Shown piece after piece: positions 26,056 through 34,582 of a stretch of DNA of 64,000 nucleotides. Source of the DNA: JAHEGP01 sp963792875 (GTDB lineage Bacteria > Pseudomonadota > Gammaproteobacteria > Pseudomonadales > JAHEGP01); the NCBI GenBank assembly GCA_963792875.1, contig CAWBXV010000002.1, positions 434,001 through 498,000 on the forward strand. Direction: 5' to 3'. The position numbers and the translations under genes were made by a program. Within the stretch, counting starts at the first letter, position 1, and each line of letters opens with the position of its first letter. A model generated the notes under the pieces. It was not told the origin of the DNA. It was given only the letters and a program-made list of their open reading frames with translations, and made no database searches.

Positions 26056-26673
26056 ATGCATCAGCGCACCATTGTCATCGACTTTGAGACCACCGGCCTC
26101 TCCGCCCGCGGGGGCGACCGGGCCATTGAAGTGGGGGCGGTGGCGCTGGTGAACGGCAAAGTCGTCGACCGCTTCCAGAGCCTGCTGAACCCCGGCTTCA
26201 GGGTCAGCGCCTTTATCGAAAACTACACCGGCATCAGCAATGCCATGCTGGCCGATGCACCCGGCAGCAGGCAGGTGATGCCGCGCCTGCGGGATTTTAT
26301 CGGTGACGCCGTGCTGGTCGCCCACAACGCCAGTTTCGACCAGGGCTTCCTGCAGGCGGAATACCAGCGCCTGGGCTTGCGCGACAGCCACCCGTTCATC
26401 TGCTCGATGCGGGTCGCGCGGCGCCTCTACCCCGATGCGCCCAATCACCGCCTGGGCACGCTGGTCGAGTACGCCCGGGTGCCCGTCTGCGCGCAGTTTC
26501 ACCGGGCGCTCGCGGATGCCGAGATGACAGCCTGTCTCTGGCTGGCCATGCTCGCGCAGCTGGCCGACAGGTACCGCATCGACCCTGCCAGCCCGGCCTT
26601 ACTGCGCAAGCTGCAGGCGGTGAAAATAAGCCGGGCGGACGCCTACCTGAGAGATGTCGCCGCGCAGTATTAA
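26056..26673 (+). CDS. DnaQ-like DEDD 3'-5' exonuclease
   Basis: This 205-residue protein carries all DEDDh exonuclease motifs: Exo I VIDFETTGLS (residues 7-16), Exo II VAHNASFDQGFL, and Exo III HRALADAEMTACLW with the catalytic His. The domain is like DNA polymerase III epsilon but there is no tail for binding the polymerase alpha subunit, so it is probably a stand-alone exonuclease (ExoX-like) in DNA repair or RNA turnover. DnaA-box repeat copy 3 lies directly before the start. The stop shares bases with the stop of the convergent tautomerase gene (TTAA at 26670-26673). Confidence 0.93.
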   Translation: MHQRTIVIDFETTGLSARGGDRAIEVGAVALVNGKVVDRFQSLLNPGFRVSAFIENYTGISNAMLADAPGSRQVMPRLRDFIGDAVLVAHNASFDQGFLQAEYQRLGLRDSHPFICSMRVARRLYPDAPNHRLGTLVEYARVPVCAQFHRALADAEMTACLWLAMLAQLADRYRIDPASPALLRKLQAVKISRADAYLRDVAAQY

Positions 26674-26879
26674 CGCTGCCGCCCCTGCTCTCTGCGCGAC
26701 GTCACCGACTCGCCGCCGAGCCCCCAGTTATCGGTGTCCACTTCGTCGATCACCACGACGGTGGTCTGCGGATTCTTGCCGAGGATATCGGCCAGCAGGC
26801 GGGTGACGCCCGCAATCAGCTCCTCCTTTTTCTCGCGGGTCACACCGTCATTGGTGATCTTGATATTCACATAGGGCAT
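26670..26879 (-). CDS. 4-oxalocrotonate tautomerase family protein
   Basis: This 69-residue protein begins MPYVNIKITNDGVTREKKEEL. The Pro after Met becomes the N-terminal catalytic base of the tautomerase superfamily. The conserved VVVIDEVDTDNWGLGGESV segment follows. It isomerises an enol/keto acid; the specific substrate is unknown. Choosing ATG 26879 (GAGAG upstream) leaves Pro as residue 2, as required; the longer open frame would bury it. The gene is convergent with the exonuclease. Confidence 0.92.
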   Translation of the reverse strand: MPYVNIKITNDGVTREKKEELIAGVTRLLADILGKNPQTTVVVIDEVDTDNWGLGGESVTSRREQGRQR

Positions 26880-26940
26880 GTCGCTCTCCACTGCGGGTCA
26901 GTTTGATCGCTGCCGCGCACAGCCGCACCGCCATCGTCGA

Positions 26941-29319
26941 TCAGGCGCGGGATGGCGCGTCGGCGGGCACCACGCGCTCCAGGACGCACCAGAGTTCCTC
27001 GGCGCGCAGCGGTTTTGCCAGGTAATCGTCCATGCCCTGCGCGAGGCATCGCTCGCGGTCGCCGCTCAGGGCGTTGGCGGTCAGGGCGACGACGGGAACG
27101 TGCCCGCCAGTGCCCCGCTCCCTGTCGCGGATGCTGGCGGTGGCCTGGTAGCCGTCCATCACCGGCATCTGCAGATCCATGAGCACGACATCGAACGCTT
27201 CGCGCTCGAGGGCTTCGAGGGCCTGGTGCCCGTCGACTGCCGCCACCACCGCGTGGCCCCGCGCTTCCAGCATGCGCGTGACGACCAGGCGGTTGACCGG
27301 GGCATCCTCAACGACCAGCAGTTTCAGCCGCCGTCCGGTCCGCGGCGGCCGCTCGCCACCCCCCGCCGGGGGCTGCGCGTCTGCCGGCGCAGCGCCGCAC
27401 GCGTCGGTGATGGCGTCGAGCAGCGCGCCGGCCATGACCGGCTTGATCAGGACGCGCTCGACTCCCGGCATCGCTGTGCAGTCAAACGCCGAGGGGCTGC
27501 CGGGATACGCGAGCAGCACGATCCTGGGGGCGGCGGCGCCAAAGCGGTCCCGCACGCGCGCCGCCACTGCCGGGCCGTCCATGCCGGGCATCATGCAATC
27601 GAGCAGCATCAGCCCGATGGCGCCTTCACCCCCGGCACAGCCCTCGAGTTTCTCGAGCGCCTCGGCGCCGTCCTGCGCGGCTATGGGCGTCACCCCCCAG
27701 CCGCTGAGCATGTCCTGCAGCATGAGCCTGCTGGTCGCATTGTCGTCCACCACGAGGACGCGCAGGTCGCGCAGCCCCGGCGGGGGCACGCGGTCGCCGC
27801 GCGGCGCCGCGGCGTCGCGGCGGAAAGCGGCGGTGAAGTGAAACCGGCTGCCCTGCCCCGGGCGGCTCTCCACCCAGATGCGCCCGCGCATCAGCCGCAC
27901 CAGGTGCGCGGAGATCGCCAGGCCCAGACCCGCGCCGCCGAAGCTGCGGTTGCTGGCGGCGTCGAGCTGCAGGAAGGGCGTAAAAATCGTGCTCTCCTGC
28001 CCGGGCGGGATACCGATACCCGTGTCGCTCACCGTCACCTGCAGCAGCAACTCGTCGCCGGCGCTGGAGTCCAGGCCGACCTCGACCACCACCTCGCCCG
28101 CGGCGGTGAACTTGAGCGCGTTTCCCACCAGGTTGACGATCACCTGGCCAAACCAGCCCTTGTCGCCGATGAGGCTGTCCGGCACGTCCGGCCGCACCCG
28201 ATACGCCAGCTCCAGGTGCTTCTCGGCGGCGCGGTAGCCGATCGCCTGGAGCAGGCCGCCAAGCCATTCCCTGGGACAGAACGCCTCGCGGACTATTGCC
28301 GCGCTGCCGGCATCGAGCCGGGAGAAATCGAGGATGTCGTTGAGCAGGGCCAGCAGGGCGTCTGCGGATTGCTTCACCAGCTTCTGGTAATCGCGCTGCT
28401 GCGCATTCAAGTCCGATTCCAGCAGCAACTGGGTGATGCCGATGATCCCGTGCAGGGGCGTGCGCACTTCATGGCTCATATTGGCCAGAAAGTCGCCCTT
28501 GACGCGCGCCGCCCGTTCGGCATCCTCTTTCGCCTGCCGCAGCGCGCCCTCGGAGCGGCGGCGCTCGGCGATGCTGGCCCGCAGCACGGCGATAATCGAT
28601 GACGCCGCGATCACCAGCGTCACCAGGACCGCGAGGTGGCCGATGACGCCCAGGCGGGCACGCCCGATGGCCGCTATCCACTCCGCCGCCGGATAGTCGA
28701 CGCCCAGCACCGCCTCCACGTTTCCCGCGTCATCGAACATGGGCACGAAGGCACTGACCCAGGTTCCCCAGCGGTCGCTGTAGGGTTGGTCATCGAAGAC
28801 CGGCTGGCCGCTGTAGGCTGCCGTCAACTGATCGTTCCACTCCGCCCAGATCTCGCCGATCCCGGTGCGGCGCTCCCGCTCGCCTTCGTAGGCCCCGTTG
28901 TGGTCGTAGTCCGTCTCGGAATCGACGATCAGCTGGTTGCCGTCGGGGTGCCGGCGAAACGTGTAGATATCGGCCACTGCGGGGTTGAGCGCGAGCCAGC
29001 GAACCTGCTTGTCGATCAGGGCGAGGTAGCTCGGGTCCTGCGGGTCCGTCGCGGGCGAGATGGCAGCGTGACCGGCCAGGGACAACTCGCTGGCATAGGT
29101 CGGCGCCATACCCTGAATGCGGGAACTCAAGCGCTTGCGCTCGGATTCGCCCTCGGCATCGACGAGGAACCAGCCGGCAACCAGGATCAGGGGCACCAGC
29201 ACCCACATCGCGATGACCGACCGGTCGATGCGGTGCGAGCGCCACAGCAGCAGCGTCGCCAGCGCCCCGGCTGCCAGACTGATGAAAGCAAATTCGGCAT
29301 AGTCAGCCGGCAATCTCAA
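26941..29319 (-). CDS. Hybrid sensor histidine kinase with two receiver domains
   Basis: This 792-residue inner-membrane protein has two N-terminal helices (about residues 10-27 and 37-53), an extracytoplasmic sensor to about residue 222 that ends with the cache-like NVEAVLGVDYPAAEW, a third helix, then HisKA with His283 (NMSHEVRTPLHG). The ATPase domain follows (NLVGNALKF, DTGIGIPPG, GGAGLGLAIS), and then receivers with phosphoacceptors Asp574 (LLDCMMPGMDG) and Asp715 (LMDLQMPVMDG). There is no Hpt domain and no adjacent partner regulator of NarL/OmpR type, so phosphotransfer probably goes to an Hpt protein elsewhere. The PAS-LuxR gene is divergent from it and is a possible target or partner. 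Confidence 0.94.
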   Translation of the reverse strand: MRLPADYAEFAFISLAAGALATLLLWRSHRIDRSVIAMWVLVPLILVAGWFLVDAEGESERKRLSSRIQGMAPTYASELSLAGHAAISPATDPQDPSYLALIDKQVRWLALNPAVADIYTFRRHPDGNQLIVDSETDYDHNGAYEGERERRTGIGEIWAEWNDQLTAAYSGQPVFDDQPYSDRWGTWVSAFVPMFDDAGNVEAVLGVDYPAAEWIAAIGRARLGVIGHLAVLVTLVIAASSIIAVLRASIAERRRSEGALRQAKEDAERAARVKGDFLANMSHEVRTPLHGIIGITQLLLESDLNAQQRDYQKLVKQSADALLALLNDILDFSRLDAGSAAIVREAFCPREWLGGLLQAIGYRAAEKHLELAYRVRPDVPDSLIGDKGWFGQVIVNLVGNALKFTAAGEVVVEVGLDSSAGDELLLQVTVSDTGIGIPPGQESTIFTPFLQLDAASNRSFGGAGLGLAISAHLVRLMRGRIWVESRPGQGSRFHFTAAFRRDAAAPRGDRVPPPGLRDLRVLVVDDNATSRLMLQDMLSGWGVTPIAAQDGAEALEKLEGCAGGEGAIGLMLLDCMMPGMDGPAVAARVRDRFGAAAPRIVLLAYPGSPSAFDCTAMPGVERVLIKPVMAGALLDAITDACGAAPADAQPPAGGGERPPRTGRRLKLLVVEDAPVNRLVVTRMLEARGHAVVAAVDGHQALEALEREAFDVVLMDLQMPVMDGYQATASIRDRERGTGGHVPVVALTANALSGDRERCLAQGMDDYLAKPLRAEELWCVLERVVPADAPSRA

Positions 29320-29599
29320 GACCTCGCAACCCTGTCAATAGCTATCCAGCGGCCAATGCCTCGGGACGGGCCAGCCCCCGCGCGCTCACACCTTATGATG
29401 CACCGAAATCGCGCTCCCCGCCACCGACCCGCCGCAGCACCTGTAACCCGCCGCGCGCGGCGGCAGGCTGGCCGGTGCCCCGCCGGGACACTACAATGGG
29501 ATCGTGAGACCGCGACTGCCCGAAACCACGGGTTGCGCGCATCGGTCGGCAGTCGGTGCCGCCCACGAGTTATAGACGCTGCGGCCCAAGGAGTGCGGC

Positions 29600-30331
29600 T
29601 TGAAAATCGACGATTCCCTGCTGGAACTGATCAAGGGTCACGCGTACGTCGCCCAGTTCAAAAGCGAGAACCTCGATGGCCTGATTCTGTGGATCCTCGA
29701 CGCCCAGGACAGAATCGCCGATGCCAGCCCCGTCATGGCCGCCTACTACCAGCTCGACCGGGACGAAATCATCGGCAAGGGCGCCGCGGACCTAAGGCCC
29801 GCTCTCGCAGAGCAGTACCTGCAGGAGAACCGCCGCGTGCGCCGGCTGGGACAGCCGAGCTCATCGAGCGACTGGATCCATCTGCCGGTGGGCTGGCGCA
29901 AGATCGCCCTGACCAAATGCCCGCTGCCCGACGGCTACATCATTGGCGTGGCCCACGACATCACCGACACCGACCCGATGGCGGGCTGGCTGCAGCGGCT
30001 GGATCTGGACAAGGGCCGCCTGAGCCTGGGGCCACGCTATCGGGATGAGCACCTCACCCTGCCCGAATACCTGGTGCTGCACCGGCTGAGCCGGAACCAT
30101 TCGTACCACGACATCGCCCGCGAGCTGAACATCTCCGCGGAAACGGTCAAGTACCGGATCTCCCGGGTCAAGAACAAGCTGAACGCACTGACCACGCCGG
30201 AGCTGTGGGAGGAGGTCTACGCCAGCGGCATCATTCACCTGCTCGCGCTGCCGCTGCACCTGGATGCCATCCCGCGAACCCAGGAAGACCTGATCGAACT
30301 CACCCGCAAAGCGAGACGGCGGCAGCTATAG
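29600..30331 (+). CDS. PAS-LuxR type transcriptional regulator
   Basis: This 243-residue protein has an N-terminal PAS-like domain (ILWILDAQDRIADASPVMAAYY...IGVAHDIT, about residues 29-122) and a LuxR-type helix-turn-helix (LTLPEYLVLHRLSRNHSYHDIARELNISAETVKYRISRVKNKL, about residues 153-196, shown in parts). It lacks the aspartate of a receiver domain, so it should sense a ligand or redox state directly. The start is TTG 29600, with AAGGAG 6 nt upstream. It is divergent from the hybrid kinase gene across 280 bases. Confidence 0.87.
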   Translation: MKIDDSLLELIKGHAYVAQFKSENLDGLILWILDAQDRIADASPVMAAYYQLDRDEIIGKGAADLRPALAEQYLQENRRVRRLGQPSSSSDWIHLPVGWRKIALTKCPLPDGYIIGVAHDITDTDPMAGWLQRLDLDKGRLSLGPRYRDEHLTLPEYLVLHRLSRNHSYHDIARELNISAETVKYRISRVKNKLNALTTPELWEEVYASGIIHLLALPLHLDAIPRTQEDLIELTRKARRRQL

Positions 30332-30518
30332 TGCAGTGATGGCACGCAGCGGGGCGCTGGGCAACTGCGCGGCGCGCGGGCTTGCGGCAAGTCAGCCGAT
30401 GCAGGGGGTTTCTGCCATCACCAGGGGGCGACGCCAGACAGCGCCATGGGAGGCCAGTCGCAGCCGGCGGTCAGCCACCGCCAGGGCGTCGACGCCTGCG
30501 GGACGCGGCGCAGCGGCG

Positions 30519-31130
30519 TCAGATGCGGTCGATCAACCACCGTCGTCGCCGCAGCAGAATGCGCAGCAGGCGGTCACCGCCCACGACTTCAACCTTCGCC
30601 TTGCTGGCAAGCCTGTGGCCGTTCTCACTGACTCTGCCCGTGTGGATCAGCAGCCCCCTCGAGCGCCGATCGCGGCAAACGCCGGCGAACTGCTGAATGT
30701 GCTCGGGAGGGAGATGCCTGCTGTAGCGCTTGGCCTGTATCAGATAAAGCCGGCCACGTATCAGCGCCCGGCCGTCTATACCGCCGTCGTGGCTGTAGCG
30801 GGTATTGCGCTCGATCCGGTGCCCGCGGCGCTTGAGCGCGGTCAGAATCATCTCTTCAAAGACGAACGGGTTGACCGCTTGCAGATAGTCCATCTGCTGC
30901 CCGGGGGTAGGTAGGCGGGCCAGGCGCCTGAGATGCCTCTTCGCCTCGCGCTGGCGCCGGCGGTGGATGGGTTCGCGGGATAATCGCCGGCGCCATCGCA
31001 TGAGCAGCAGCAACAGCAAGAGCAGCAACCCGGCCACGGCGTAAAGCAGCCAGGCGGCCCGCTCATCCTGCTGCAACTGCTGCAGCAGGGCTGCGGCATC
31101 GAAGGACATGGTCCGGATCAGGTTCGACAT
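30519..31130 (-). CDS. Mrr-like restriction endonuclease-fold membrane protein
   Basis: This 203-residue protein has a single N-terminal membrane helix (AVAGLLLLLLLLLMRW), a basic linker, and a C-terminal PD-(D/E)xK domain: EEMILTALKRRGHRIERN, DGGIDGRALI and LYLIQAKRYSRHL, with the D...QAK catalytic triad of Mrr-type nucleases. Members of this tethered class are common in proteobacteria and may degrade foreign DNA at the membrane; no methylase is nearby. Starts at 31130 or 31109 are both possible; neither has a strong ribosome binding site. Confidence 0.82.
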   Translation of the reverse strand: MSNLIRTMSFDAAALLQQLQQDERAAWLLYAVAGLLLLLLLLLMRWRRRLSREPIHRRRQREAKRHLRRLARLPTPGQQMDYLQAVNPFVFEEMILTALKRRGHRIERNTRYSHDGGIDGRALIRGRLYLIQAKRYSRHLPPEHIQQFAGVCRDRRSRGLLIHTGRVSENGHRLASKAKVEVVGGDRLLRILLRRRRWLIDRI

Positions 31131-31203
31131 CGACAGCCGACAGGGCTCAATGCCAGCGACGCAGCGCGACCGTGCCCGATCCGCGCCATGGATTCACGCC
31201 CGC

Positions 31204-31509
31204 TCAGGCTTTCGCGGCGGCCGCCAGCGACATGACATTGGCTGCACCACCGGCCGGGGTCATCGCATCAGGCTCCGCGAGCAATACGTCCGGCTTGCCC
31301 TTGCAGGCGGTTATCAGCAGATCTTTGTGATTGGCCAGAATCAGGCCGATGGTTTCAGCCTGCTGCTCGCTGATGCCATCGACGCGCTTGCCCAGGAACG
31401 CGGCAAAGTGCTCACCCAGTTCCAGCATCCTGTCGTACGCATCCGCATCCTTTTTATTTTCGAACATGCTGCCATCCCGATCACATTTCCAAATCGCCAC
31501 AACGGCCAT
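31204..31509 (-). CDS. yebG: SOS-type protein YebG
   Basis: This 101-residue protein begins MAVVAIWKCDRDGSMFENKKDADAYDRMLELGE and ends in an Ala-rich tail, matching YebG, a small DNA-damage-inducible protein of unknown activity. ATG 31509 is supported by GAGG upstream and by homology; the longer open frame runs into the LexA box. The promoter TTGATT-N16-TATACA (31576 to 31549, minus strand) is overlapped by a LexA box at 31546-31565, so regulation by LexA is directly visible. Confidence 0.93.
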   Translation of the reverse strand: MAVVAIWKCDRDGSMFENKKDADAYDRMLELGEHFAAFLGKRVDGISEQQAETIGLILANHKDLLITACKGKPDVLLAEPDAMTPAGGAANVMSLAAAAKA

Positions 31510-31545
31510 GGTTTTTCCTCGCAGGCGTGTTTTTACCAGGCCGCA

Positions 31546-31565
31546 TACTGTATATAAAACCAGCA
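31546..31565 (-). promoter_or_regulatory. LexA box of yebG
   Basis: TACTGTATATAAAACCAGCA (plus-strand reading) has the CTG-N10-CAG core of the gammaproteobacterial LexA site, with the AT-rich centre expected. It overlaps the -10 of the minus-strand yebG promoter and lies 37 nt from the start codon. Confidence 0.88.
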
Positions 31566-31576
31566 CTATAAATCAA

Positions 31577-31950
31577 GCGGTTTGTCGACTTCGGGCAACG
31601 GAAACCCGGTGAGAACTTCAGGCCGCCGCGCCCGCGCGACTATCGCAGGGGAATGCCGGGGCGGTGCGGCACAGACGAAGGGAAGGCGCCCGCCACCGCC
31701 AGGCTGTTGCGCAGCTTGCCGGCAACCCCCGGGGTCAGGCGTTCCATGGCGCATCGCCGACGGCCTGAATAGCAGCCGCCCATAACGACCGCGCCGGAAT
31801 CTCATGGCGTTCTTCGCCGATGCGGATGCTATTGAGGTCGGCCTCTCTGCCGGCCTGGAACCGCCAGAGTCAGCCTGGTTCCGGCCGCAGCCGGCTGCGC
31901 TGCCCTTCCCGAAGAAAATCACCCGGTGGCGCAGGTACAGCGCCATGGCG
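31577..31950. other. Intergenic region between yebG and repeat copy 4
   Basis: About 375 bases without a supportable gene. An open frame of 126 codons on the minus strand is Arg/Pro/Gly-rich, lacks a ribosome binding site and starts inside the repeat, so I do not call it. No terminator with a T-run was found. Confidence 0.5.
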
Positions 31951-32058
31951 CGTCATCCACAGTTGCTGTGGATAAGTCTGAGCGCAAGCTGTCGAGCCAT
32001 CGCCCCGGCCCAGGGCGGCCGGGCGCCGAAGCAGCCTGGTCAGTTTTTGATCAGCCGC
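31951..32058 (+). repeat. Dispersed DnaA-box-like intergenic repeat, copy 4
   Basis: The best-preserved palindrome of the family: ATCCACAG-TTG-CTGTGGAT with an exact DnaA box TGTGGATAA at 31967-31975, then GTCTGAGCGCAAGCTGTCGA, GCAGCCTGGTCAG and the T-rich tail TTTTTGATCAGCC. It ends at the 3' end of the 76-aa SOS-linked gene, where GCCGCC-GCTCA-GGCGGC forms a hairpin across the stop codon. Confidence 0.8.
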
Positions 32059-32061
32059 CGC

Positions 32062-32292
32062 TCAGGCGGCGACGGGCATGCCGCTCTTGAAAGAGGCCGC
32101 TTTGACGTAGTACGCCGCGGGATGCAGCTTGCCCTTCTCATCGATCGACGGGGCGTGCACCAGCGCCTGGATATCGCCCTGCCGATCGTAGATGGTGGTC
32201 TCATAGCCCCGGCTCCTGATCCTGCCGGTGGCGACGGTATCCATAAATTGACGAAAATGCGGGTACTCCACCCGGGTAAACACTCGGCTCAT
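32062..32292 (-). CDS. Unknown 76-residue protein under a LexA box
   Basis: This 76-residue protein (MSRVFTRVEYPHFRQFMDTV start) has no signal peptide or membrane helix. A central TTIYDRQGDIQALVHAP segment suggests a small beta-sheet domain. I do not recognise it; it does not resemble SulA, YebG, DinI or RecX. AAGGA lies 8 nt before the ATG. A promoter TTGTCA-N16-TATACT (32446 to 32419, minus strand), overlapped by a near-consensus LexA box, reads towards it over a leader of about 120 nt, so DNA-damage induction is a strong inference. Its possible role as a division inhibitor or repair accessory is open. Confidence 0.82.
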   Translation of the reverse strand: MSRVFTRVEYPHFRQFMDTVATGRIRSRGYETTIYDRQGDIQALVHAPSIDEKGKLHPAAYYVKAASFKSGMPVAA

Positions 32293-32402
32293 CGCGTGGT
32301 TCCTTCTGCCAGGGGGCTGTCAGTGCCGTCGTGGTCGTCCCTCTCGAGCCCGCTGCCTGCGGGCCAGGCGCCAACACCGACGACGGCGTTTATCGACGCA
32401 TA

Positions 32403-32422
32403 TACTGTATGCAAAAACAGTA
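32403..32422 (-). promoter_or_regulatory. Near-consensus LexA box and SOS promoter
   Basis: TACTGTATGCAAAAACAGTA is a 20-bp palindrome with the CTG-N10-CAG core and flanking TA...TA, nearly the E. coli consensus. It overlaps the TATACT -10 (32419-32424) of a minus-strand promoter whose -35 TTGTCA is at 32441-32446. The first gene downstream on that strand is the 76-aa unknown gene. Confidence 0.9.
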
Positions 32423-32446
32423 TAGTAGGACCGCCGGGGATGACAA

Positions 32447-32818
32447 GTCCCGATACAGAATACCGGCGTCCATGCACAACGGGACAGCGACAGCGTCTAT
32501 CATTTGCCCACTCTCGACGCCGGGCTCCGCGCTGTCGCCGGCCTGGCGGCGCCGCCGGCGCGTGGGCGCGGTTGGCGCCCAGGTCTGCGCCGAAGGCCCC
32601 GCCGAAGGCCGCTCTGCAATAATCGCTGAAGTCATCGCCAGCGCTGGCACTGCGGCCCATCCGGCTTTACTATCGAAGCCGCGCGCCAGCCCTTCGAGGC
32701 ACGGCCCGACACTACCCCACGGGCAGCCTCCCAGGCTCCCCGTTGCCAATAATGACAATCGCGGCCCCCAGCGCCCCGGCCGGGAAGCGCCGCCCGACGA
32801 TCGACAGGTCACCAAGAC
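32447..32818. other. Intergenic region before the MscS-type gene
   Basis: About 370 bases separate the SOS promoter from the MscS-type channel gene. No credible coding frame, repeat or terminator is seen. The promoter of the channel gene should lie here but I cannot place it. Confidence 0.5.
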
Positions 32819-34504
32819 ATGGCTCCTACACTTTTCGCGTCCCTCCCCCGCGTCACGCGCTGCGGTCGCGCCGCGCTGGCGCTCGCCCTGCTGCTGTGCC
32901 TGCCAGGCAGCGGCGCGCAGGCCCAGCAGGCCGGCCCGGCAGTGCAGCAAGGCCCGTGGGACGACAGCCGGGTGGCGCCGGTGATCATCGACGGCAGGCA
33001 GCTGTTCCTGCTGCGGGGCATCACCTCGCGCCCCGCCAAGGCAAGGGCCGCGAACGTGCGCAGCCGCATCATCGCGGCCGCCCGCGACCCGGGCATCGCC
33101 GCCGCCGATATCACCCTGCAGGATGAGGCCGAGCACGTCGGCATCTACGCCGGCGACCAGTTACTGGTCTTCCTGTTCGATGCCGACGCCGAGATCGAGG
33201 ACCTGGACCGCAACATTCTGGCCATTGCGTATCGCGACGCCATCATCAACGCCATCGAGTCCTACCGCACGGATCGGACCGCCAGCGTACTGCTTCGACG
33301 CGCCGGTTACGGGGCGCTGCTCAGCGTCGTCATGGGCCTCGCGCTGCTGCTGGCATTGCGCCTGTTCAAAAAACTCGAGCGATGGGTCAATGAGCGCGTG
33401 CGGCAGAAGCTCGCGTCGCTGGACGAGAGCACCCATCAGCTGCTGCACGCCGGCCAGGTGCGCCTGCCCATCGAGGGACTGCTGCGCCTGCTGCGGATCG
33501 CGATGGTGGTATCACTGGGCTATTTCTACCTCGACACGCTGCTGGGCCTGTTTCCCTGGACCCGCTCGGCGGCGGTGGCGCTGGTCGGACTGATCCTGTT
33601 TCCCGTGCAGCGCATGGGCCAGGGGCTGCTGGAGGCCATCCCGGACCTGGTATTTCTCGCCGTGCTCTACGTCGTCATGCGCTACCTGCTCAAAGTCACC
33701 AAGGCGATCTTCGACGGCATCGCCGGCGGCCGCATCCGCCTGGAGGGCTTCGACCCCGACTGGTCCATGCCCACCTACAGGATCGTGCGGATGCTGTTTA
33801 TCATCTGCGCGCTGGTCATCGCCTACCCGTACATTCCCGGCTCGGATTCGCTGGCCTTCAAGGGCATTTCCGTGTTCGTCGGGGTGCTGTTCTCGCTGGG
33901 GTCGTCGTCGTTTATCGCCAACATCATCGCCGGCCTCATGATGACCTACCGGGGAGCGTTCAAGGTCGGCGACCGGGTGCGGATCGGCGACTCGGTCGGC
34001 AGCGTGGAGGAGATCCGGCTGATGATCACCCGCCTGCGCACGTCGAAGAACGAGGTGGTGGTGATCCCGAACTCCAATATTCTCAACGCCGACGTCGTCA
34101 ACTACTCGGTCTATGCCCGCCAGCAGGGGCTGATCGTGCACACGACGGTGGGCATCGGCTACGACACCCCCTGGCGCCAGGTGGAGGCCATGCTGCTGCT
34201 CGCGGCTGCCCGCACCGAGGGCCTGAAGCGGGAGCCGCCGCCTTTCGTGCTGCAGCAGTCGCTGGGGGACTACGCCGTCAACTACGAGATCAACGCCTAC
34301 TGCGACCACGTCACCCACCTGCACCAGCTCTACTCCCGGCTGCACGCCAATATCCAGGACGTGTTCAATGAATACGGCGTCCAGATCATGTCGCCGATCT
34401 ACGTCGCAGACCCGGCCGCGCCCAAGGTGGTGCCGCCAGCGGACTGGTATGCCGTGCCGGCGGCGCAGCCGGCGCCGGCGGGCGCGGGCGGGGTGCAGAG
34501 CTGA
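32819..34504 (+). CDS. MscS-family mechanosensitive channel
   Basis: This 561-residue protein has a cleavable signal peptide (ALALALLLCLPGSGAQAQQ), a periplasmic domain of about 120 residues, several membrane helices, and a C-terminal MscS core: pore-lining FVGVLFSLGSSSFIANIIAGLMM, then the cytoplasmic beta domain (GDRVRIGDSVGSVEEI, VVIPNSNILNADVVNYS). It should open on hypo-osmotic shock to release solutes. It is longer than MscS (286) and resembles multi-domain YnaI/YbdG-like forms with a periplasmic extension. The next gene starts 78 nt later. Confidence 0.92.
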   Translation: MAPTLFASLPRVTRCGRAALALALLLCLPGSGAQAQQAGPAVQQGPWDDSRVAPVIIDGRQLFLLRGITSRPAKARAANVRSRIIAAARDPGIAAADITLQDEAEHVGIYAGDQLLVFLFDADAEIEDLDRNILAIAYRDAIINAIESYRTDRTASVLLRRAGYGALLSVVMGLALLLALRLFKKLERWVNERVRQKLASLDESTHQLLHAGQVRLPIEGLLRLLRIAMVVSLGYFYLDTLLGLFPWTRSAAVALVGLILFPVQRMGQGLLEAIPDLVFLAVLYVVMRYLLKVTKAIFDGIAGGRIRLEGFDPDWSMPTYRIVRMLFIICALVIAYPYIPGSDSLAFKGISVFVGVLFSLGSSSFIANIIAGLMMTYRGAFKVGDRVRIGDSVGSVEEIRLMITRLRTSKNEVVVIPNSNILNADVVNYSVYARQQGLIVHTTVGIGYDTPWRQVEAMLLLAAARTEGLKREPPPFVLQQSLGDYAVNYEINAYCDHVTHLHQLYSRLHANIQDVFNEYGVQIMSPIYVADPAAPKVVPPADWYAVPAAQPAPAGAGGVQS

Positions 34505-34582
34505 TGCACGCCGCGGCGGAACCCGCCCGCAGTGGCGCGCCCCTCACGGGCCGGGCCGGCACCAGCGTGGCGCCGCTCCCGC

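Noticed and set aside
31566..31946. 126-codon minus-strand frame upstream of yebG
   Set aside because: Starts in repeat copy 4, lacks a ribosome binding site, and has low-complexity Arg/Pro/Gly sequence; it would also run through the yebG LexA box.
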